A stretch of 64,000 nt of DNA from Cupriavidus plantarum. Lineage in GTDB: Bacteria; Pseudomonadota; Gammaproteobacteria; Burkholderiales; Burkholderiaceae. Location: positions 1,426,001 to 1,490,000 of the forward strand of contig NZ_CAJPUX010000001.1 of the NCBI RefSeq assembly GCF_905397285.1, given 5' to 3'. The translations under genes and the position numbers were made by a program. Positions 16,884 to 25,976 of this stretch are shown here, piece by piece; the stretch's first letter is position 1; each line of letters begins with the position of its first letter. The notes under the pieces were generated by a model. The model saw only the letters and a list, made by a program, of their open reading frames with translations. It had not been told where the DNA came from and did not search any database.

Positions 16884-19657
16884 GCGCGCTCGCGGCGCGG
16901 ATCGAACAGTGGTTCGCGGGGCGCGGCTGGACGCCGTTTGCGTTCCAGCGCGAGGTATGGGACGCCATCGGCGCCGGCCAGAGCGGGCTGCTGCATGCCA
17001 CGACGGGCACGGGCAAGACCTATGCCGCGTGGCTCGGCGCGCTGCTCGTCTTCGCGGACAGTTCTGGGGATACGGATCAAGCGTCCCCGTCGAAGTCGGA
17101 CGCCGCCCCCCTCACGGTGCTGTGGCTCACGCCGATGCGCGCGCTCGCGGCCGATACCACGCGCGCCTTGCAGGCGCCGCTAGGGGAGCTTGGCATTCCG
17201 TGGACCGTGGCGCTACGCACCGGAGACACCAACAGCGGCGAGCGCGCGGCGCAGGCCAGGCGGTTGCCGAGCGCGCTCGTGACCACGCCGGAAAGCCTCT
17301 CGCTGATGCTCACCCGCGCCGACGCGCGGCAGACGCTCGGCCGCGTGAAACTGGTCGTCGTCGACGAATGGCACGAGCTCATCGGCAACAAACGCGGCGT
17401 GCAGACGCAGCTCGCGCTTGCCCGCCTGCATCGCTGGCAGCCCGCGCTGCGCGTGTGGGGGCTCTCGGCCACGCTCGGCAACCTCGATCATGCCAGCGAC
17501 GTGCTGCTGGCGGGCGTGCCACCCGCGCGGCGCGTGCGCGTGCGCGGCCACACGCCAAAGGCGCTGACGATCGATACGCTGCTGCCCGACCGGGCGGGGC
17601 GATTCCCCTGGGCAGGCCATCTGGGGCTCTCGATGCTGCCGCACGTCGTGCGCGAACTCGAGGAGAGCAGCACCACGCTCGTGTTCCTCAATACGCGGTC
17701 GCAGGCGGAAATCTGGTATCAGGCCGTGCTCGACGCGCGGCCCGAATGGGCGGGCCAGATCGCGCTCCATCATGGTTCGCTCGATCGCGCGACGCGCGAA
17801 TGGGTCGAGGTGAGCCTGAAGCAGGGTGCGTTGCGCGCGGTCATCTGCACATCGAGCCTGGACCTCGGCGTCGACTTTCTTCCGGTCGAACGCGTCTTGC
17901 AGGTCGGCTCGCCGAAGGGCGTCGCGCGGCTGTTGCAGCGGGCGGGTCGCTCGGGCCACGCGCCCGGGAGGACCTCGCGGGCCACGGTGGTACCCACTCA
18001 CAGCCTCGAACTCGTGGAGGCGCTCGCCGCGCGGCATGCCGTCGCGGCGGGGCGCATCGAGGCGCGCGAATCGCCCGACAAGCCGCTCGATGTGCTGGTC
18101 CAGCATCTGGTGACGGTGGCGCTCGGCGGCGGCTTTCGCGCGGAGGAACTGCTGCGCGAGGTGCGGACCACGTGGGCCTATCGCGGTCTGACGGACGAAG
18201 AGTGGCGGTGGTGCCTCGACTTCGTGCGGCAGGGCGGGCAGACGCTTTCCGCGTACCCCGACTACCGGCGTGCATTGCCCGACGACGACGGTGTCTGGCG
18301 CGTGCCCGACGCCCGTCTCGCGCGCCGCCATCGGATGAGCGTGGGCACCATCGTGAGCGATGCGACGATGCAGGTTCGCTACTGGTCGCGCGCGGGCTCG
18401 GGCGGTGCGTCGCTTGGCAGCGTGGAGGAGGGCTTTATCGCGCGGCTGGCGCCGGGAGACTGCTTTCTGTTCGGCGGACGTCTGCTGGAGCTCGTGCGGG
18501 TGCACGAGATGACAGCGTACGTGAGCCGCGCCACCGGCCGCAAGCCCGTGGTGCCGCGCTGGAACGGCGGGCGCATGCCGCTTTCGACCGAGCTCGCGGA
18601 GACCATGCTCGACATGCTCGAAGCGGTGGCCGGGCGGCAGCTCGATCCGCGCGAGACACCGGAATTGCCGCTCATCGAGCCGATCGTCGAGCTCCAGACG
18701 CGATGGTCCGCGCTGCCAACGCGGCATACGCTGCTGGCGGAGAGCCTCCATTCGCGCGAGGGGTGGCATCTGTTCCTGTATCCGTTCGCGGGACGGTCGG
18801 TGCATCTGGGGCTCGGCAGTCTGCTGGCGTGGCGGTTGGGGCAGAAGGTGCCCGCCACGTTCTCCGTCGCGGTCAACGACTACGGGCTGGAATTGCTGAC
18901 GCCACCGGAGATCGACTGGGGCCAGCTGCTGCCCGAGGTGCTGGCCGAGGAGACGCGTCGCGACCTGGCGGCCGACGTGCTCGGCAGCCTCAATGCGGGC
19001 GAACTGTCGCTCAGGCGTTTTCGGGAGATTGCGCGCGTGGCGGGATTGATCTTCCAGGGTTATCCGGGCGAGGCACGCAGCGCGCGGCAGTTGCAGGCGT
19101 CGTCGAGCCTCTTCTATGAGGTGTTCCGCAAGCACGATCCCGATAATCTGCTGCTCGGACAGGCGGAGCGAGAAGTCCTGATGCAGGAACTCGATGCGCA
19201 CCGCCTTGGCGCCACGCTGGCCCGGCTCGCGGCGTTGCCGCTCGACCTGCGCGTGCTCAAGCGGCCCTCGCCGTTTGCATTTCCGCTCGTCGTGGAATTC
19301 CTGCGGGAGAAACTGACGACCGAAAAACTCGCCGACCGCATCGCGCGGATGCTCGCCGACCTCGAACGGGCGGCCGGTCCCGCCGACGGGGCAGTGGCGA
19401 TATCCGCGAAGAGTGCGGAAGAAAACGCGGCGAAGAATGTGGCAAAGAATGTGGCAAAGAATGTGGCAAAGAATGTGGCAAAGAATGTGGCCAATGGCAC
19501 CGGGACGCGAGGCAAGAAAAGCGCGCAGGATCCGGCGCCGGATGCCGATACTGTGGCGACGGTGGCGCGCTTCGGCATGAGCGACCACGCCGGCGGCAGC
19601 GGGCCGCGCAAGCCCAGGCGCGCACGCAAGCCTTCGAAGCCGTTGCCGCCGCTATGA
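16880..19657 (+). CDS. lhr: Ligase-associated DEXH-box DNA helicase Lhr (Lhr-Core)
   Basis: 925-residue superfamily 2 helicase. RecA domain 1 carries Walker [13 protein letters not shown] and Walker [12 protein letters not shown] is present as LSATLG; domain 2 has [14 protein letters not shown] and the [13 protein letters not shown] motif VI; a winged helix and the Lhr-specific C-terminal domain follow. Lhr-Core translocates 3' to 5' on single-stranded DNA and unwinds duplexes. Near the C-terminus (residues about 852-871) the tetrapeptide KNVA is repeated five times, encoded by an exact 12-bp tandem repeat, followed by a basic tail ([15 protein letters not shown]). Start and stop overlap the neighbouring genes as ATGA, so the four proteins are translationally coupled. 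Confidence 0.93.
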   Translation: MSALAARIEQWFAGRGWTPFAFQREVWDAIGAGQSGLLHATTGTGKTYAAWLGALLVFADSSGDTDQASPSKSDAAPLTVLWLTPMRALAADTTRALQAPLGELGIPWTVALRTGDTNSGERAAQARRLPSALVTTPESLSLMLTRADARQTLGRVKLVVVDEWHELIGNKRGVQTQLALARLHRWQPALRVWGLSATLGNLDHASDVLLAGVPPARRVRVRGHTPKALTIDTLLPDRAGRFPWAGHLGLSMLPHVVRELEESSTTLVFLNTRSQAEIWYQAVLDARPEWAGQIALHHGSLDRATREWVEVSLKQGALRAVICTSSLDLGVDFLPVERVLQVGSPKGVARLLQRAGRSGHAPGRTSRATVVPTHSLELVEALAARHAVAAGRIEARESPDKPLDVLVQHLVTVALGGGFRAEELLREVRTTWAYRGLTDEEWRWCLDFVRQGGQTLSAYPDYRRALPDDDGVWRVPDARLARRHRMSVGTIVSDATMQVRYWSRAGSGGASLGSVEEGFIARLAPGDCFLFGGRLLELVRVHEMTAYVSRATGRKPVVPRWNGGRMPLSTELAETMLDMLEAVAGRQLDPRETPELPLIEPIVELQTRWSALPTRHTLLAESLHSREGWHLFLYPFAGRSVHLGLGSLLAWRLGQKVPATFSVAVNDYGLELLTPPEIDWGQLLPEVLAEETRRDLAADVLGSLNAGELSLRRFREIARVAGLIFQGYPGEARSARQLQASSSLFYEVFRKHDPDNLLLGQAEREVLMQELDAHRLGATLARLAALPLDLRVLKRPSPFAFPLVVEFLREKLTTEKLADRIARMLADLERAAGPADGAVAISAKSAEENAAKNVAKNVAKNVAKNVAKNVANGTGTRGKKSAQDPAPDADTVATVARFGMSDHAGGSGPRKPRRARKPSKPLPPL
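19433..19492 (+). repeat. 12-bp tandem repeat, five copies, in lhr
   Basis: Five copies of AAGAATGTGGCA (the last ends in C), in frame, encoding KNVA five times. It lies in the linker after the helicase's conserved C-terminal domain, where copy-number change would alter only a flexible tail. The base composition (about 42% G+C) is much lower than the surrounding gene. Confidence 0.95.
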
Positions 19658-20388
19658 CGGAAACCGCCGCTTCGACGGAAGCCAACCTCATCGCCTCGGG
19701 CGCCGTCGCCATCGACGCGGCCGGCGAAACGTTATGGCTCCTTCCCGACCCCGCGATCTGGTGGCCCGCGCGCGCGATGCTGCTCGTGGCCGACGTCCAT
19801 ATCGGCAAGGCCGCATCGTTCCGCGCGCTCGGCCAGCCCGTGCCGGCCGGCACCACGGCCAGCAACCTCGCGCGGCTGCGGTCGCTCGTCATGCGCTATC
19901 GCGCGCGCGAGCTCGTATTCCTTGGGGATTTCCTGCATGCGCGCGCGGCACGCACCGCGGCGGTATTGCTGGCGTTGCAGGACTGGCGCAGCGCCTTGCC
20001 GCCGGAGCTGCGGATGACGCTCGTGCGGGGCAATCACGACCTGCACGCCGGCGATCCGCCGCCGGCGCTATCGATCGACGTCACCACCGAGCCCCACGTG
20101 GCGGGACCGTTCGCGCTCTGCCATACACCGGGGGCCTCGCGCGCGGGCTACGTGCTGGCCGGCCATTTGCATCCGGCGTTCCATCTGCGCGGCCGCCGAA
20201 GCGCCGACAGCGTACGGCTGCCATGCTTCGTATTCGGACCGGAAGGCGCGATTCTCCCCGCGTTCGGCGCATTCACCGGCCATGCGAGCGTGCGCGCCGA
20301 GCCGGGTATGCACCTCTATGTGATCGGCGATGGACGTGTATGGCCCGTCCGGCAAAACCTACCGGCAGGGCCTGCGCGCGACATGTAA
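19654..20388 (+). CDS. pdeM: Ligase-associated DNA damage response endonuclease PdeM
   Basis: 244-residue calcineurin-like metallophosphoesterase, last gene of the LHR operon. Motifs in order: [12 protein letters not shown] (with Val in place of the more usual Leu), [25 protein letters not shown] and AGHLHPAF, giving the complete two-metal site. PdeM/Mpe proteins of this cluster are manganese-dependent phosphodiesterases with nuclease activity, matching a role in DNA repair with the ligase and helicase. ATG 19654 overlaps the helicase stop. It ends 3 nt from the convergent hybrid kinase gene. Confidence 0.92.
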   Translation: MTETAASTEANLIASGAVAIDAAGETLWLLPDPAIWWPARAMLLVADVHIGKAASFRALGQPVPAGTTASNLARLRSLVMRYRARELVFLGDFLHARAARTAAVLLALQDWRSALPPELRMTLVRGNHDLHAGDPPPALSIDVTTEPHVAGPFALCHTPGASRAGYVLAGHLHPAFHLRGRRSADSVRLPCFVFGPEGAILPAFGAFTGHASVRAEPGMHLYVIGDGRVWPVRQNLPAGPARDM

Positions 20389-20391
20389 AAG

Positions 20392-22344
20392 TTACGCGCC
20401 GGCGGGGCCGAAATCGGCGAGCGCCGCCAGCAGCTTGTCGAGATCCACGGGCTTGACGAGGTGCGCATGGAACCCCGCATCCTGCGTCTGCTGCCGGTCC
20501 GAGGCCTGTCCGAAACCCGTCAGCGCGACGTACCGCGTGCCGGAAAGCGCGGGCATGCCGCGCAGGGCATGGATCACGGCAAAACCGTCCATGCCGGGCA
20601 TGGCGAGGTCGATCAGCGCCACGTCGGGGCGGACCCGCGCCGCGGCGTGCACCGCCTCCATGCCATCGTAGGCGACCGCCACCTCATGGCCCGACATCTC
20701 GAGCAGCATGGCCATGCTGTCCGCCGCGTCGCGGTTGTCGTCCACGAGCACCACGCGGAGCGGACGCGTGCCCGCCGCCCGGTCGTCGTCCGCGCGGTCC
20801 GCCGCGTCGGCGGAGCTCGCCATTGGCAGCCGCACCGTGAAGGTGCTGCCGAGGCCCGCGCCTTCGCTCATGGCGGTGATCGAGCCGCCATGCATTTCGA
20901 CGAAGGAACGGCAGAGCGATAGACCGATGCCGAGGCCACCCTGCGCATTGCTCCCGGGCCGGTCCTCCTGCACGAACAGGTTGAAGATGTCGTCGAGCGC
21001 GTCGCGCGAAATGCCGCGGCCCTGGTCAATGATCTGGATCACGAGCGTACGTCCCTGGGCGTGGATCGATATGGCGACCGGCGAACCGGGTGGAGAGAAT
21101 TTGGAGGCATTGAGGAGGAGGTTCTGAATGACCTGGACCAGCCGGGTCTGATCGCCGAATAGCGGCAGCGGGCCCGCATCGGCGTTGATGCTGACGGTCT
21201 GCCCCTTCGCCTCGAGCGAAGGGTGCGCGGCTTCGATGCCTAGCGCGACCACGTCGCTGGCGTCGATCGGCTCGCGCCGCAGTTCGATCTTGCCCGACGC
21301 GATGCGGCCGACGTCGAGCAGATCGTCTACCAGGTGCGTGAGGTGGGTGACCTGACGGTCGATCAGGCCGAGGCTCTTCTCGCTGGTGCTGGGGTCGCCC
21401 GGCCGCAGCCGCATGACCGTCAACGCGTTACGCACCGGCGCAAGGGGGTTACGCAGTTCGTGCGAAAGCGTGGCCAGGAACTCGTTCATGCGCCGGCCGG
21501 AACGCTCGAGTTCCTCGAGCCGCTTGCGTTCGCTCATGTCTCGCGTGACCTTGGCGAAGCCGCGGAGCGTCTCCGCGTCGTCGTAGATCGCGGTGATCGT
21601 GACGTTGGCCCAGAACAGCGTGCCGTCCTTGCGCACGCGCCAGCCTTCGTCCTCCACACGGCCTTCGCGCTTCGCGATCGCGAGCTCCATGTCGGGCTTG
21701 CCCATGCGGACGTCGTCCTGCGGGTAGAAGCGCGAGAAATGCTGGCCAAGGATTTCGTCGCGCCGGTAGCCCTTGATATATGACGCTCCGGAGTTCCAGC
21801 TCATGACGCGGCCATCGGGGTCCAGCATGAAGATCGCATAGTCCTTGACGCTCTCCACCAGCATGCGGAACGTTTCCTCGCTCTGGCGCATGGCCTCGGC
21901 GGCGAGGCGCTGTTCGGTCATGTCTCGCGTGACCTTGCCGAACCCGGTCAGCCGGCCCGCGGAGTCGCGCAGCGCGGTGATGATGACGTTCGCCCAGAAC
22001 TGGGTGCCATCCTTGCGCACGCGCCAGCCCTCGTCCTCGAAGCGGCCTTGTTCGGCCGCGGCCCGCAACTCGATGCCCGGCCAGTCGCGCGCCTTGGCTT
22101 CCTCGGTATAGAACCGCGAGAAATGGCTGCCGATGATCTCGTGGGCGGCATAGCCCTTGATGCGTGCCGCGCCGGCGTTCCAGCTGGTGACATGGCCGGT
22201 AACATCCAGCGTGAAGATCGCGTAGTCGCTGACGGTTTCCACGAGCGTGCGAAAACGATCGTCGCCCGGCGGTTGCGAGGGCGCCGCGATCGGTTCCTCG
22301 CCCGCGCCGACGGCGGGGTCAAGGGACGAGGCGGTGCGGGGCAT
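20392..22344 (-). CDS. Tandem-PAS hybrid sensor histidine kinase
   Basis: 650 residues: PAS1 (about 31-145), PAS2 (about 161-272), HisKA with His295 in FLATLSHELRNPL, HATPase (NLLLNASKFSPPGS; GGLGIGLSLCRSFVEMHGG) and a C-terminal receiver (VLVDDNRDAADS; IDLAMPGMDGFAV). No membrane segment. The two PAS domains are clearly a duplication: both contain DYAIF, SWN(A/S)GA, FSRFY and EDEGWRVRKDGT in the same order. ATG 22344 has no obvious ribosome site and 22404 is an in-frame alternative. It has no partner regulator next to it; it lies between the LHR operon (convergent) and the Rieske oxygenase gene (divergent), about 280 nt apart. Confidence 0.87.
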   Translation of the reverse strand: MPRTASSLDPAVGAGEEPIAAPSQPPGDDRFRTLVETVSDYAIFTLDVTGHVTSWNAGAARIKGYAAHEIIGSHFSRFYTEEAKARDWPGIELRAAAEQGRFEDEGWRVRKDGTQFWANVIITALRDSAGRLTGFGKVTRDMTEQRLAAEAMRQSEETFRMLVESVKDYAIFMLDPDGRVMSWNSGASYIKGYRRDEILGQHFSRFYPQDDVRMGKPDMELAIAKREGRVEDEGWRVRKDGTLFWANVTITAIYDDAETLRGFAKVTRDMSERKRLEELERSGRRMNEFLATLSHELRNPLAPVRNALTVMRLRPGDPSTSEKSLGLIDRQVTHLTHLVDDLLDVGRIASGKIELRREPIDASDVVALGIEAAHPSLEAKGQTVSINADAGPLPLFGDQTRLVQVIQNLLLNASKFSPPGSPVAISIHAQGRTLVIQIIDQGRGISRDALDDIFNLFVQEDRPGSNAQGGLGIGLSLCRSFVEMHGGSITAMSEGAGLGSTFTVRLPMASSADAADRADDDRAAGTRPLRVVLVDDNRDAADSMAMLLEMSGHEVAVAYDGMEAVHAAARVRPDVALIDLAMPGMDGFAVIHALRGMPALSGTRYVALTGFGQASDRQQTQDAGFHAHLVKPVDLDKLLAALADFGPAGA

Positions 22345-22622
22345 GATGAGACGCGGATACGGACATTCCGCAAGGATACTCGTGTTCCCTGCAGCGCCGT
22401 GCATTTTTGGGGCGACGGCTGGCGCGGACCTTGCTGCGATGCGGGAGGCGCAGCGGCTTCGCAGACGCAGACCGCGCAGGGTCTGCAAGCGACTGTTGCA
22501 CATCCGTTTTCCCGATCGGCATCCCGTTCGCGTAGACTCCAGTGCTGGCGGTACGCAGTCCTGGCTACAACACCTTCGAGAACAATCGCCGAGTCTTTCA
22601 GTGACGCAAGGAGACGTCCCGC

Positions 22623-23762
22623 ATGTATGCAGAGTCTTTGCTTGACAGCCGTACGAATGAAACAGCCGTCGACAAGCCCGTCGATGGCCCGGTAGAGCCG
22701 TCCGCGGCCCCGCAGGTCGAACGCGATCTGCGCCGCGTGCCGATCCACCCCGATTACTGGTATCCGCTCGCCTGGTCGCGCGAAGTCCGCAAGGGCCGCG
22801 CCCACGGCGTGCATTTCGCCGGCGACCCCATCGTGCTGGTCCGTACCGAGACCGGCAAGCTGTTCGCGCTCGAGGACCGCTGCGCGCATCGTCAGGTCCC
22901 GCTGCACGCCGGCGTCGTGGACGGCGAAACGCTACGCTGCTGCTATCACGGCTGGAGCTACGACTGCAGCGGCAAGTGCATTGACGTGCCTTACCTCGGC
23001 AAGGAGCGCCTGCCCAATGGCGTGCGCGCCTATCCGTGCCGCGAGCAGGCCGGCCTGATCTTCGTGTTCACGGGCGACCCCGCGCTGGCGGACAGCCGGC
23101 CCGTGCCGGAACTCGCCTCCGTGACGAACCGCGAATACAAGACCCGCCGCTTTGGCCGCGAGGTCAAGTGCCACTACTCGTTCATGCACGAGAACCTGAT
23201 GGACATGAACCATCAGTTCCTGCATCGCCGGCAGATGGGCAACATGCGCGCGCGCTCGCTGGGGCGGCGCCGCGGCGAGGGCTTCGTCGAGGTCGACTAC
23301 ACGTTCTATCGCGAGGCGGGCAAGCAGCCCATCGGCGAGTCGCTGGTCTTCGGCGGCGGCAAGAAGAACGAGAGCGGGACCGGCGGCAAGGACGTGATGA
23401 CCGTGCGCACGGGATATCCGTACCAGACGCTGCAGATCCGCACCGCGAGCGGCACGCTGGTGATGGACCTGTGGATCGCCTACGTCCCGCTGGACGCGGC
23501 CCAGCGGACCAACCGGACGTTTGGCGTGCTGTCGATCCGCCGGCCGAAGGTGCCATTTGTCATGGATCTGGCGTGGCCGCTGCTCGTCTGGTTTACCGAA
23601 CGTATTTTCCAGGAAGACCGCGACATCGTCGAACTGGAACAGCAGGCGCACGACAAGCAGGGCGCGGACTGGAATCACGAGGTCTTTCCCGTGATCCGGG
23701 AACTGCGTACGCTGCTGCGCGAGTGCGGCGGGCGTACGGTGATTCCCATCCACAAGGTCTGA
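22623..23762 (+). CDS. Rieske [2Fe-2S] aromatic ring-hydroxylating/O-demethylating oxygenase
   Basis: 379-residue oxygenase alpha subunit. The Rieske cluster ligands are Cys87/His89 (EDRCAHRQVPL) and Cys106/His109 (LRCCYHGWSYD); the catalytic iron site is ENLMDMNHQFLHR with His197 and His201. Size and arrangement resemble vanillate O-demethylase- and toluene-sulfonate-type monooxygenases more than the two-subunit dioxygenases. AAGGAGAC precedes ATG 22623. It is followed 5 nt later by a beta-hydroxyacid-type dehydrogenase, but no reductase or ferredoxin gene needed for electron supply is adjacent. Substrate unknown. Confidence 0.88.
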   Translation: MYAESLLDSRTNETAVDKPVDGPVEPSAAPQVERDLRRVPIHPDYWYPLAWSREVRKGRAHGVHFAGDPIVLVRTETGKLFALEDRCAHRQVPLHAGVVDGETLRCCYHGWSYDCSGKCIDVPYLGKERLPNGVRAYPCREQAGLIFVFTGDPALADSRPVPELASVTNREYKTRRFGREVKCHYSFMHENLMDMNHQFLHRRQMGNMRARSLGRRRGEGFVEVDYTFYREAGKQPIGESLVFGGGKKNESGTGGKDVMTVRTGYPYQTLQIRTASGTLVMDLWIAYVPLDAAQRTNRTFGVLSIRRPKVPFVMDLAWPLLVWFTERIFQEDRDIVELEQQAHDKQGADWNHEVFPVIRELRTLLRECGGRTVIPIHKV

Positions 23763-23767
23763 TCGCC

Positions 23768-24646
23768 ATGGAAGTTGCCTTTGTCGGTCTCGGTACGATG
23801 GGCGCGGCCATGGCCGCGAACCTCGTCAAGGCGGGCCACCGCGTGCGCGGCTGGAACCGTTCTCCGGCGCCCGTCGCCGCCCTCGCGGCGGCCGGCGGCC
23901 ATGCGGCGGCCAGCGCCGTGGATGCGGCGCGCGGGGCCGAGGTCCTCATCACGATGCTGGCGGACGATCAGGCCACGCGTGCCGTCATCGACGACGCCGT
24001 GTTGGGCGCGCTGGCGCCCGGGGCGATCCACGCCAACATGGCCACGGTCTCCGTGGCGTTCACGCGGGAGATGGCGGACTTCCACGCGACGCGTGGCGTC
24101 GGCTACGTCGCGGCGCCGGTGCTGGGTCGCGTGAACGTCGCGCGCGACGGCAAGCTCAATATCCTCGCTGGCGGCGAGGCCGCGCTGCTCGACCGCCTGC
24201 AGCCGCTGTTCGACGTGCTGGGCCAGAAGACGTGGCGGTTCGGTGAGCGGCCCGAACAGGGAAGCATCGTGAAGCTGGCGGCCAATTTCATGCTCGCGAG
24301 CGCGATCGAATCGATGGGGGAAGCGGCGGCGCTGGCGCGCAGCCAGGAGGTCTCGAACGTGGACTTCCTCGACATGATCACGTCCACGATCTTCGCGGTG
24401 CCCGCGTACCGCGGCTATGGCATGGCGATGGCGAACGGTCAGTTCGATCCGCCGGGGTTCAAGCTCGCGCTCGGCTACAAGGACGTACGGCTTGCGCTGG
24501 AAGCGGCCGGCACCGGCGAGGTGCCAATGCCGTTCGCCAGCGTGTTGCGCGACAACCTGCTGGACAGCCTCGCGCATGGCGAGGGCAATCTGGATCTCGC
24601 GGCGCTGGGCAAGGTCTCCGCGCGCCGCGCCGGTCAGCAGAGCTGA
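23768..24646 (+). CDS. NAD(P)-dependent 3-hydroxyisobutyrate dehydrogenase-family oxidoreductase
   Basis: 292-residue beta-hydroxyacid dehydrogenase. The N-terminal Rossmann fold starts immediately (VAFVGLGTMGAAMAANLVKAGH), followed by a substrate-binding segment APVLGRVNVARDGKLNILAGG and the catalytic-Lys region GSIVKLAANFM. Relatives include 3-hydroxyisobutyrate dehydrogenase, tartronate semialdehyde reductase and GlyR1-type glyoxylate reductases. In this family the substrate loop usually reads A(P)VSGG; here it is APVLGR, as in the GlyR/GhrB-like subgroup. It is in an operon with the Rieske oxygenase and may oxidise or reduce the product. Convergent with the Old Yellow Enzyme gene. Confidence 0.85.
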   Translation: MEVAFVGLGTMGAAMAANLVKAGHRVRGWNRSPAPVAALAAAGGHAAASAVDAARGAEVLITMLADDQATRAVIDDAVLGALAPGAIHANMATVSVAFTREMADFHATRGVGYVAAPVLGRVNVARDGKLNILAGGEAALLDRLQPLFDVLGQKTWRFGERPEQGSIVKLAANFMLASAIESMGEAAALARSQEVSNVDFLDMITSTIFAVPAYRGYGMAMANGQFDPPGFKLALGYKDVRLALEAAGTGEVPMPFASVLRDNLLDSLAHGEGNLDLAALGKVSARRAGQQS

Positions 24647-24661
24647 GCGGCGGACGCGCCC

Positions 24662-24721
24662 GTGTTACGTGCGCCTGTGTTACGTGCGCCTGTGTTACGT
24701 GCGCTCGTGTTACGTGTTTAC
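24662..24721. repeat. 15-bp tandem repeat, four copies, at a convergent junction
   Basis: Four units of GTGTTACGTGCGCCT (units 1 and 2 identical, unit 3 ending CTC, unit 4 GTGTTACGTGTTTAC). It fills the gap between two convergent genes and its last unit contains the TAA stop of the leftward gene. No spacers, so not a CRISPR array. Confidence 0.92.
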
Positions 24722-25788
24722 GAGGCGGCGAGCAGCGGGTAGTCCGTATAACCGGTACCGCTCGCGTGCTCCAGGTCGTAGATCGTCGCCGGATTGACTT
24801 CGTTGAGCGGCGCGCGCTGACGCAGGCGTTCGACAAGGTCGGGGTTGGCGATGTACGCGCGCCCGAACGACACCGCGTCGGCGTGGCCTTCGGCCAGCAC
24901 GGCCTGCGCCGCATCGAGGTCGAATCCGTCATTGGCGATGACCGCGCCGCCAAACTCGCGCTTGAGTTGCGGCAAAAGGGCGCCTTCGCCGCGAGTCTCC
25001 CGTACGAACAGGAAGCCGATCTTGCGCTGGCCAAGTTCGCGGGCCACGTAGCCGAAGGTCTCGGACGGATTGGAGTCGGCCATCGAATGGCTCGGCGAGC
25101 GGGGGGCGAGGTGCACGCCCACGCGGCCGGCACCCCACACCGCCGCCACCGCGTCGGCCACCTCCAGCAGCAAGCGCGCGCGGTTCTCGACCGGGCCGCC
25201 ATAGGCATCGGTACGCTGGTTCGAGCCATCCTGCAGGAACTGGTCCAGCAGGTAGCCGTTGGCGGCATGGATAGTCACGCCATCGAACCCGGCGGCCTTG
25301 GCATTGGCCGCGCCGCGGGCGAAGCCAGCCACGATGTCCCGGATCTCGTCGAGCGACAGCTCGCGCGGCACCACGTACTCGCGCTGCGGACGCAGCAGGC
25401 TGACATTCCCCTTGGCCGCAATCGCGCTCGGCCCCACGGGCTGGCGTCCGTCCAGCAAATCGGGATGGGTGATGCGGCCGACGTGCCATAGCTGGGCCAC
25501 GATGCGGCCGCCGGCCTCGTGCACGGCCCGGGTCACGATCTGCCAGCCGCCGACCTGTTCTTCCGACCACAGCCCCGGCACGTTCGGGTAGCCGACGCCG
25601 TCGGGCATCACGGGCACGCCTTCGGACACGATCAGGCCGGCGGACGCACGCTGCGCGTAGTACTCGGCCATGAGCGCGTTGGGCACATGCACGGGATTGG
25701 CCGCGCGGAGGCGCGTCAGCGGCGCCATGACGATGCGGTTCGGCAGGGGCAGGTCGCCGATTTGGACGGGATCGAACAGGGTTGTCAT
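24718..25788 (-). CDS. Old Yellow Enzyme family alkene reductase (NemA-like)
   Basis: 356-residue FMN-dependent ene-reductase. The TIM-barrel signatures of the family are clear: an N-terminal LFDPVQIGDLPLPNRIVMAPLTR, GVGYPNVPGLWSEEQ, the FMN/substrate segment QLWHVGRITHP, FDGVTIHAANGYLLDQFLQD, YGGPVENRARLLLEV and VSFGRAYIANPDLVERL. The substrate-binding pair seen as HN or HH in this family appears as H-A-A-N in the IHAANGY segment. Such enzymes reduce activated C=C bonds, nitro groups or N-ethylmaleimide with NADPH. Start ATG 25788; the longer open frame upstream is non-conserved sequence. Confidence 0.9.
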   Translation of the reverse strand: MTTLFDPVQIGDLPLPNRIVMAPLTRLRAANPVHVPNALMAEYYAQRASAGLIVSEGVPVMPDGVGYPNVPGLWSEEQVGGWQIVTRAVHEAGGRIVAQLWHVGRITHPDLLDGRQPVGPSAIAAKGNVSLLRPQREYVVPRELSLDEIRDIVAGFARGAANAKAAGFDGVTIHAANGYLLDQFLQDGSNQRTDAYGGPVENRARLLLEVADAVAAVWGAGRVGVHLAPRSPSHSMADSNPSETFGYVARELGQRKIGFLFVRETRGEGALLPQLKREFGGAVIANDGFDLDAAQAVLAEGHADAVSFGRAYIANPDLVERLRQRAPLNEVNPATIYDLEHASGTGYTDYPLLAAS

Positions 25789-25976
25789 GTCCTTGATAGT
25801 TTCAAAATGAAAGTCTGTGGATACTAGCAGCGCTTCAAAAACCTTGCAGACGGCGCGTCGACCGCCGCAAGGGGAAGCCGGCGCACATTTGAGCGGATGC
25901 AGCGGGCCGCGCCTACCTATAATCGTTCGCGCATCGAGCCCATTCACCGCAGCCAGATCCAACCAAGGGAGCCGCC

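Noticed and set aside
19433..19492. Direct repeats as a possible CRISPR array (also at 24662, 29421 and 38140)
   Set aside because: Units are 12-15 bp and head-to-tail with no spacers, and no cas genes are present.
17213..19588. 791-codon open frame antisense to lhr
   Set aside because: The plus strand encodes a full Lhr helicase with all motifs; the antisense frame shows none.
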